64,000 bases of DNA. Origin: Paenibacillus humicus NBRC 102415. GTDB taxonomy: Bacteria > Bacillota > Bacilli > Paenibacillales > Paenibacillaceae. The stretch's first letter is position 1. Every line of letters begins with the position of its first letter. Location of the stretch: NCBI RefSeq assembly GCF_004000905.1, contig NZ_BIMD01000021.1, forward strand, positions 1 through 64,000. The letters are read 5' to 3'. The notes under the pieces were generated by a model that saw only the letters and a program-made list of their open reading frames with translations, was not told the origin of the DNA and ran no database searches. Shown one piece after another: positions 58,852 through 64,000 of the stretch. Both the position numbers and the translations under genes were made by a program.

Positions 58852-58860
58852 TGTTATAAT
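58852..58860 (+). promoter_or_regulatory. extended -10 promoter for the diguanylate cyclase gene
   Basis: TGTTATAAT is a perfect extended -10 box (TGN plus TATAAT) 24 bp before the start codon, leaving a very short 5' leader. The -35 region is weak (CTTCTA), as is usual for extended -10 promoters. Confidence 0.7.
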
Positions 58861-58883
58861 TCGACCAGGGGGTTAGTACATCT

Positions 58884-60449
58884 ATGCTTATGACCTGGAC
58901 ATACCTGGTCGCCGCGTGCGTTCCAATCGCGCTTATCCTGCTGGTTACGCCGTATAGACGGGTTCCCGGCACTTCCATATATATCGCCATGCTGGCGCTT
59001 TCCGCGGTGCTCAGCTTCGCCTCGCTGATGCAATACGTCATGCCGGAGCTGCAGACCAAAGTTTTATGGCGCAATATCTCGCAAATTTCAGTGTTCATTT
59101 ATCCCGTGCTCAGCTTGTTCCTGGCTTTGGCCCATTCGGGGTATGAGCGGTTGGTACGAATCCGTCCCATCATCTATGCATCCCTGGTTCCAATCGCGGC
59201 GATTTTGCTCATTTTCACCAATGACTATCACCATCTCATGCGCGCATCGGTGAGGATCGGCGCCGACGGCATGCTGGATATCGAGAGGACGGCTCTCAGC
59301 TCCATGTTCATCTCCTACAGCTCGGCCAGCCAAGTTCTCGGCATCGCCGTGCTTTTCCGCACCTGGCTGACAGCTGCCGGCACAGACCGGCGCCGGCTCC
59401 TGGGCTTGATCGGAGCGGTGCTCATTCCTCTTGTATCCATTAATGTGAGGCTGGCTAATCCGGCCTTGGCGCAAGGCATTATTGGCGCGCTGGTTTTCTC
59501 CACGTTTCCGGCCTGTCTGCTGATCTTCTGGAGCTTCTATCGCTATCAGGTTCTTCATGTCGTTCCCATCGCCCGGAACAAGCTGTTCGAGATCATGAAG
59601 GACGGCATCGTGGTGCTCGATACCCGTCAGAGGGTGATGGATCATAACGCTTCCGCCTCGCGGCTCATCGCCAAAGCGGGCGGAACGCCAGGAGGCGACT
59701 GGCGCAGACTGCTGCTCGGCCAGCTGATCCCGGATGCCGATGCATGGTCGGAAGCTCATGAGCGCCGGATCGAATCCGAGGTGAGGCTGCGCTTCAGGCG
59801 GCCGGGATCCGAGGATATCTGGCTGGAGGTGAATGTCACTCCGCTCGTATCGGGGCGGGGAGACTTCTATGGAACGCTGAGCGTCATCAGCGATATATCG
59901 GAATCCAAAAAGGTCGAGAAGGATTTGCGCCGGAGAGCGGCGATAGACGGTCTTACGGGATTGTACAACCGCACCGGCTTCATCGAACGGGCGCAGCGGC
60001 ATCTCACGCTGTGCGTCGAGAACGACCGGCCGTACAGCCTGCTCATCATGGATTTGGATCTGTTCAAAGGAATCAACGACCGTTTCGGCCATCAGAACGG
60101 AGATCTGGCGCTGCAGACATTCGCTGAAGCGGCCCAGAGCGCCGTGGACGGCAACGCGATGTTCGGGAGAATCGGCGGGGAGGAATTCGCGGTCGCGGTG
60201 CCTGGCGCCGGAGCCAAGGAAGCGGAGCGGATTGCCGAGCGCATCCGAGCCGCTGTCATGGCGGCCGAGGTGCATGCCGATGACGGGAGGCAAATCCGGC
60301 TGACGGTGAGCATCGGCGGAGCATCGACGGAGCTGAAGCCGATGAATGGGGACAACCTCTTCCAGCTTTTGTACGGCGAAGCCGACCGGTGCCTGTATCA
60401 AGCGAAGAAAGACGGCCGCAATCGGGTTGTTTTCCATCCAAACGATTGA
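58884..60449 (+). CDS. 7TM-PAS-GGDEF diguanylate cyclase
   Basis: The 521-residue protein has seven membrane helices (1-215) of the type found in histidine kinase 7TM regions, a PAS domain (about 225-335, FEIMKDGIVVLDTRQRVMDHN) and a GGDEF domain (345-515). The active-site loop is GGEEF at about 431-435, so it should make cyclic di-GMP. The RxxD product-inhibition site five residues before it is absent (DGNA at that place). It is predicted to sense a membrane signal. Ribosome site AGGGGGTT. Confidence 0.92.
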   Translation: MLMTWTYLVAACVPIALILLVTPYRRVPGTSIYIAMLALSAVLSFASLMQYVMPELQTKVLWRNISQISVFIYPVLSLFLALAHSGYERLVRIRPIIYASLVPIAAILLIFTNDYHHLMRASVRIGADGMLDIERTALSSMFISYSSASQVLGIAVLFRTWLTAAGTDRRRLLGLIGAVLIPLVSINVRLANPALAQGIIGALVFSTFPACLLIFWSFYRYQVLHVVPIARNKLFEIMKDGIVVLDTRQRVMDHNASASRLIAKAGGTPGGDWRRLLLGQLIPDADAWSEAHERRIESEVRLRFRRPGSEDIWLEVNVTPLVSGRGDFYGTLSVISDISESKKVEKDLRRRAAIDGLTGLYNRTGFIERAQRHLTLCVENDRPYSLLIMDLDLFKGINDRFGHQNGDLALQTFAEAAQSAVDGNAMFGRIGGEEFAVAVPGAGAKEAERIAERIRAAVMAAEVHADDGRQIRLTVSIGGASTELKPMNGDNLFQLLYGEADRCLYQAKKDGRNRVVFHPND

Positions 60450-60580
60450 ATGGAGGCCTGGGGCAACCCGGGCTTTTCGGGCTATCCTCTACAGGAGGAG
60501 GCTAGTCTTGACCCGATGCGGCTGCGGGAGGAAAATAAGGGTAATCGAAAGGAGGCCACTGAAAAACAAGCGGAGGGTGA

Positions 60581-60690
60581 GGAATCGATTCTGGAGAAGC
60601 GAATGCGCTCGCCTTTGTCACCGGATTTCAACCGTAAAAACGGTAAGAATCAGAGAAATACGGGGACAACAGCGATCGGAAGATCGATCC
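60581..60690 (+). ncRNA. structured element, copy C, upstream of the oxidoreductase gene
   Basis: Pairings: closing helix GGA-A bulge-TCGAT with ATCGATCC; small arm AGCG-AATG-CGCT; long arm TTGTC with GACAA, then CCGGATTTC (60621-60629) with GAAATACGG (60655-60663, one mismatch), capped by ACCGT-AAAA-ACGGT. The segment CAACAGCGAT is the same as in copy A. It ends 68 nt before the start codon of the oxidoreductase gene. It lies in the N-terminal part of a spurious long ORF. Confidence 0.72.
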
Positions 60691-60758
60691 GCGCACGCAG
60701 CGACAACTTTTTCAATGGCCTTATCGTAAGTGAACTCATATTCCAGGGAGGGGACGTC

Positions 60759-61763
60759 ATGCTTCAATTCAGATCGCTGATCGTGGACAAGCAGGATGAA
60801 GACGTGGAGGCGGCCGTGCAGACGATGGAGGAGGCGAAGCTGCCGGAAGGGGACTTGCTGATCCGGGTAGCTTACTCCAGCATCAACTATAAGGATGCGC
60901 TCGCCCTTGAGCCCGACGGCCGGATCGTCAGCCGTTATCCCCTGATTCCCGGAATCGACGCGGCAGGCGTCGTCGAGAAAAGCTCCGAACGCAGGCTGCC
61001 GCCCGGAACAAAGGTCATTGTCACCGGCCATGGCTTCGGCGTGAGCCAGCATGGCGGGTATTCCGAATACGCCCGCATACCGGCGGAGTGGGCGGTGCCG
61101 CTGCCGAAGGGGCTCACCACGCGCGAAGCGATGGCTCTCGGGACAGCGGGATTGACGGCTGCGATGTCCATCCAGAAGCTGGAGGACGGAGGCGTGAAGC
61201 CGGGCAGCGGTCCGGTCGTCGTGACCGGGGCCAGCGGCGGCGTCGGCACGCTCGCCGTCTCCATGCTGGCGGGGCTCGGCTACGAAGTCGAGGCCGTCTC
61301 CGGCAAGCCGGAAGCGGCCGAATTGCTGAGGGAGCTCGGAGCAGCCCGGATACTGGCCCGCGAGGAGCTGCTGCCGGCAGAGCAGCGGCCGCTGGACAAG
61401 CAGCGGTGGGCGGGAGCGGTCGACTGCGTAGGCGGGGCGATGCTGACGAATGTGCTGAGCCGGATCCAATACGGCGGAACAGCCGCCTGCTGCGGCTTGA
61501 CGGGGGGCTCGGAGCTGACCGGAAGCGTCTTCCCGTTCATCCTGCGGGGAGTTCAGCTTTGCGGCATCGATTCGGTGTGGGCGCCGCAGGAGCTGCGGAC
61601 CAGGCTATGGAAGCGGATGGCGGGAGATCTGAAGCCCCGCGGCCTGGAGCGTCTCATCCGCGAGGTGGAGCTGAACGATGTTGCAGAAGCGGCTCAGGCT
61701 TTGATTGCCGGACGCTCCGAAGGGCGCAAGGTGGTCCGGATCGCAGCAGCTGGCGGTCAATGA
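60759..61763 (+). CDS. YhdH/YhfP family quinone oxidoreductase (acrylyl-CoA reductase-like)
   Basis: The 334-residue MDR-superfamily protein has the YhdH features: AYSSINYKDALAL, PGIDAAGVVEKS, GLTAAMSIQKLEDGGVKPGSGPVVVTGASGGVGTLAVSML (NADPH-binding, with the GASGGVG loop) and GSVFPFILRGVQLCGIDSV. It acts on quinones or acryloyl-CoA type substrates. The ATG at 60759 has GGGAGGGG upstream. The frame open to 60450 crosses element C and is not coding. Confidence 0.92.
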   Translation: MLQFRSLIVDKQDEDVEAAVQTMEEAKLPEGDLLIRVAYSSINYKDALALEPDGRIVSRYPLIPGIDAAGVVEKSSERRLPPGTKVIVTGHGFGVSQHGGYSEYARIPAEWAVPLPKGLTTREAMALGTAGLTAAMSIQKLEDGGVKPGSGPVVVTGASGGVGTLAVSMLAGLGYEVEAVSGKPEAAELLRELGAARILAREELLPAEQRPLDKQRWAGAVDCVGGAMLTNVLSRIQYGGTAACCGLTGGSELTGSVFPFILRGVQLCGIDSVWAPQELRTRLWKRMAGDLKPRGLERLIREVELNDVAEAAQALIAGRSEGRKVVRIAAAGGQ

Positions 61764-61767
61764 AACA

Positions 61768-61823
61768 AGCCGCCTGGAAATGAAGGGACCTTTAAAGGTC
61801 GCTCCGTTCCAGGCGGCTTTTTG
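61768..61823. terminator. terminator after the oxidoreductase gene
   Basis: AGCCGCCTGGAA (61768-61779) pairs with TTCCAGGCGGCT (61807-61818) followed by TTTTT. Inside sits a smaller GACC-TTTAAA-GGTC palindrome. Confidence 0.9.
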
Positions 61824-61900
61824 ATTGGAAAATGATTGCCGATGAGGAGAAAGGACGGCGGGATTGTCGAGCAAGCAGCCGCTTGCCGAGGCTCCGCTCG

Positions 61901-62410
61901 TCAAACCTTGCGGCCGACGTACACGAGGTCGCGGCTGATTCCGTCCAGGATGGCGACATCCGGCAGGCGTCCCCACTGTCCGAAGCCATGCTTTTCGAAC
62001 AGGCGAAGGCTCGGTTCGTTATGCCCGAATACGAGGCCGACCAGCGTGTGGACGCCGATCGCCGGACAAGCTTCCATGGCCTTCCGCAGGAGCAGGCCTC
62101 CGATTCCTTGGCCGCGGAGAGCCTCGGACAGGTAGATGCTGATCTCGGCAGTGCCGTCATAAGCGGCGCGCGGATGGAAGGACTGGAAGCTCAGCCAGGC
62201 GACGATATGGTCGCCGTCCTTCAGCACCCACAGCGGACGGCGCTCCGCCGAGTGCTCGTGAAACCACTGGATGCGGGCGTCGGTCGAGATCGGCTCGAGG
62301 TCCGCCGTCACCATCCTTCCCGGTATGGTCGTGTTGTAAATGGCGACGATGGCGGGGAGATCGTCAAGCGAAGCATCGGTGAGCGTATAGGACAGCAGCG
62401 TGTCGTTCAT
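61901..62410 (-). CDS. GNAT N-acetyltransferase, phosphinothricin acetyltransferase-like
   Basis: The 169-residue protein resembles the PAT/YncA group: LDDLPAIVAIYNTTIPGRMVTADLEPIS, VAWLSFQSFHPRAAYDGTAEISIYLSEALRGQGIGGLLLRKAM (acetyl-CoA loop RGQGIG) and HTLVGLVFGHNEPSLRLFEKHGF. Its natural substrate may be methionine sulfoximine-like or other amino acid analogues. The ATG at 62410 follows AAAGGAAG. Confidence 0.9.
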   Translation of the reverse strand: MNDTLLSYTLTDASLDDLPAIVAIYNTTIPGRMVTADLEPISTDARIQWFHEHSAERRPLWVLKDGDHIVAWLSFQSFHPRAAYDGTAEISIYLSEALRGQGIGGLLLRKAMEACPAIGVHTLVGLVFGHNEPSLRLFEKHGFGQWGRLPDVAILDGISRDLVYVGRKV

Positions 62411-62515
62411 GGGTCGTCTTCCTTTCGGGTTCCGGCGCTCCGGCAGCTTTAAGCCTATTCTAGCACGAAAAACCTGCGCTGCCATAGAGGGCGGCGCAGG
62501 CTGGACAAGGGGACC

Positions 62516-62671
62516 TTACGGGGTCGGCGGCTGAGACGAAGACACGCCTTCAGACGGAGTAACGCCGAGCTCGTCGGCATATTCCTCGAGCGACTTGATT
62601 TTGCCGTGCGGCTGCTGGTTTTGCTTGCGCTGCTTCCAATTGCTTTCCCGGCGGTTTTTAGCTGTGCTCAT
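62516..62671 (-). CDS. small basic hypothetical protein, 51 residues
   Basis: The product begins MSTAKNRRESNWKQRKQNQQ and continues PHGKIKSLEEYADELGV, a pattern seen in short conserved Bacillales proteins of unknown role. An AAGGAGGGG site lies 6 bases before the ATG. The product is strongly basic at its N-terminus and Ser/Pro-rich at the end. Confidence 0.7.
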   Translation of the reverse strand: MSTAKNRRESNWKQRKQNQQPHGKIKSLEEYADELGVTPSEGVSSSQPPTP

Positions 62672-62731
62672 ATGGTCCCCTCCTTCCACTCGGTAGAATG
62701 GGCGAAGGGGCGGCGATCTATTCAAGACGCT

Positions 62732-63328
62732 TCAGCTGGGCTCATGGGACAGATAAGCCTGAGGCTCGCGGCGGATCGATTCCGCAGCCAGCTTGTAGGC
62801 TTCGGGAACAAGGGAGCGGTACAGCTCATAAAGACCGGCGATTTCCGCAGCCAGCTCCGGATCGTTGTCGAGATCCGATGCTTTGGCTTCGGGGGGAGGT
62901 AGAGACGGCCCTTCGGCTTTTTCATGGAGCTCGGATGCGTCGGCGCCGGCTGCATCTTGGCCAAGCCGCTTGCGATGCACCGCCGCCGTATCCGCGAGCG
63001 CTTCCAGCAGCTCGAGCGATCCGATCCGCCTCAGCGCCGCCAGAATGGCGGCCCACTGATCCGGCGACTGAAGCAGCAGCCCGGTCCAGGCATAATACTC
63101 CCAGGCCGAGCCGCGGGCATGGCCGTCGAGCACCCGCAGCATGAAGAGATCCTGCCTTTCCGGGGAAAGGCTGCGATAGGCGGCTGTTTTATCGGTTTCA
63201 GAAGCTCCGCGGAGCCGTGCGAGCAAGGGCCCGATGCAAGCCGTCACCAGCTGTTCATCGCCCATCTCCTGCCATCGTTCCCGTTCGATGCCCGGCTTGG
63301 CCGTCATCGATTCCATCCCATTTGTCAT
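62732..63328 (-). CDS. hypothetical protein, 198 residues
   Basis: A soluble helical protein with a recognisable phrase RGSAWEYYAWTGLLLQSPDQWAAIL in the middle (about 70-95) and an Ala/Glu-rich C-terminal part. I do not recognise a named family. GAGGAGG precedes the ATG. It is located between the small basic gene and the polyphosphate kinase gene, all on the minus strand. Confidence 0.75.
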   Translation of the reverse strand: MTNGMESMTAKPGIERERWQEMGDEQLVTACIGPLLARLRGASETDKTAAYRSLSPERQDLFMLRVLDGHARGSAWEYYAWTGLLLQSPDQWAAILAALRRIGSLELLEALADTAAVHRKRLGQDAAGADASELHEKAEGPSLPPPEAKASDLDNDPELAAEIAGLYELYRSLVPEAYKLAAESIRREPQAYLSHEPS

Positions 63329-63479
63329 TGAATTCCTCCTCTGTCAAGTCAGGCCATGCGGGTCCGGGGCAGCGGGTTCCTTCCATGCGCTCCGGATGAT
63401 TTCATGCCCGCCGGCAGCCTCGTTCCCGTATTCGCCGGCAGGTTGGCGTTTTCCTCCCGTCGGTCGGGAATGGCTGCAA

Positions 63480-64000
63480 TTACGCAAGAAGAGGACGGGA
63501 GGATGAGTTCGTTTCCTTTTCCGCATCTATTTTTTCCAAACTGGATTCCTCGATCGGAAAAGCGGATAAATCCAGCTCCGGCTTCGGGTATTCCAGACCG
63601 AGCTTCTCCAGCTCCTCCACAAGTATACGGAGAACGAGATAATTGCGGAACCAGCGGTTGTTGGACGGAACGATATGCCATGGGGAGCCGTCGGTCGCCG
63701 TGCGGCGGATCGCATCCTCGTAGGCGGATGTGTATTCCTTCCAGTATTGGCGCTCCTGAAGGTCGGTCGGATCGAATTTCCACAGCTTCTCGGGATTTTC
63801 CATCCGGTCCCGGATTTTCTCCAGCTGGAATTCGGGAGAGATGTGCAGGAAGATCTTCACGACGAGCACGTTCTGCGTCGTCAGCATCTCCTCGAAATGC
63901 CGGATCTGCTTCAGCCGGCGGCGAGCCTCCTTGTCGCTGACGTGGCCGTGCACCCGGGTGATAAGCACCTCTTCATAATAAGAACGGTTGAAGGCAGCGA
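63480..64000 (-). CDS. polyphosphate kinase 2 (PPK2) family protein, 3' part
   Basis: The visible 173 or so C-terminal residues continue past the right edge. They match PPK2-type phosphotransferases: FNRSYYEEVLITRVHGHV near the start, IRHFEEMLTTQNVLVVKIFLHIS, then KLWKFDPTDLQERQYWKEYTSAYEDAIRRTATDGSPWHIVPSNNRWFRNYLVLRILVEEL, with the lid and dimer motifs. The Walker A and B parts are outside the window. It transfers phosphate between polyphosphate and a nucleotide. Confidence 0.92.
   Translation of the reverse strand, partial: AAFNRSYYEEVLITRVHGHVSDKEARRRLKQIRHFEEMLTTQNVLVVKIFLHISPEFQLEKIRDRMENPEKLWKFDPTDLQERQYWKEYTSAYEDAIRRTATDGSPWHIVPSNNRWFRNYLVLRILVEELEKLGLEYPKPELDLSAFPIEESSLEKIDAEKETNSSSRPLLA

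Larger units (their letters stand above)
58481..58883. other. AT-rich divergent intergenic region
   Basis: About 400 bp, markedly AT-rich after 58560, separate the protease and the diguanylate cyclase gene, which diverge. A perfect inverted repeat GCCTTCCA-TG-TGGAAGGC (58510-58527) lies in the protease leader. A promoter for the cyclase is at 58852. I did not find a clear promoter for the protease, which could use another sigma factor. Confidence 0.6.

Noticed and set aside
60450-60758. 103-residue N-terminal extension of the oxidoreductase
   Set aside because: It overlaps structured element C; the family starts at 60759 with a good ribosome site.
1-64000. Insertion sequences, prophage, tRNA or rRNA genes
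   Set aside because: No transposase, integrase, phage structural gene or RNA gene signature was seen on either strand.

Overview
The window looks like the chromosome of a Paenibacillus-type Gram-positive bacterium. The evidence is high-GC coding DNA with AT-rich control regions, strong AAGGAGG-type ribosome binding sites, TTG and GTG starts, lipoproteins, an SLH-anchored surface protease, YesM/YesN-type two-component pairs next to sugar ABC transporters, a Ku/LigD repair operon and a futalosine-pathway gene pair. No rRNA, tRNA, prophage, insertion sequence or CRISPR array was seen. The genus is an inference from gene content and style.

Layout. 1-300 is a 50-bp tandem repeat array. 383-2199 (minus) holds mqnD and mqnB, then a HAD phosphatase. 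3261-6315 (plus) is ku, a LigD-type ligase, a LigD-type polymerase and a DUF2188 protein. 6453-8214 (minus) is a PadR/DUF1700/DUF4097 envelope module. 8475-14945 (plus) is a sugar ABC transporter, preceded by a consensus cre box and followed by a histidine kinase and an AraC-type response regulator. 15548-21541 (plus) is an oppABCDF oligopeptide transporter. 21598-35602 is a mixed region: pspA, pspC, a UvrD-like helicase, MarR, nitroreductase, monooxygenase, an IF-3 paralogue, AraC, MATE, an ArsB/NhaD transporter and acetyltransferases. It also contains a 1-kb repeat island at 29.2-30.1 kb.

35679-47936 (minus) reads as one alpha-mannan or N-glycan utilisation locus: sensor kinase, response regulator, binding protein, two permeases, a GH125 exo-alpha-1,6-mannosidase and a GH38 alpha-mannosidase. 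Its two permease genes are separated by 1.1 kb of repeats and hairpins. 48173-53256 is the queuosine precursor pathway: a preQ1-I riboswitch, queC, queD and queE, a divergent polytopic membrane protein, then queF. 53604-64000 holds a 5'-truncated lysine-permease remnant, a large S8 protease with three SLH repeats, a 7TM-PAS-GGDEF diguanylate cyclase, a YhdH/YhfP-type oxidoreductase, an acetyltransferase, small unknown genes and the 3' end of a PPK2 polyphosphate kinase.

The most interesting signal is a structured element present three times (19394-19507 plus, 40999-41166 minus, 60581-60690 plus). Every copy lies in the sense orientation, 68-161 nt ahead of a start codon. All three share a closing helix with a bulged A, a variable arm, and a long arm whose base pairs are preserved by compensatory changes between copies. 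I do not recognise it as a named RNA class. It is either a multi-copy cis-regulatory RNA or an interspersed repeat folded as RNA.
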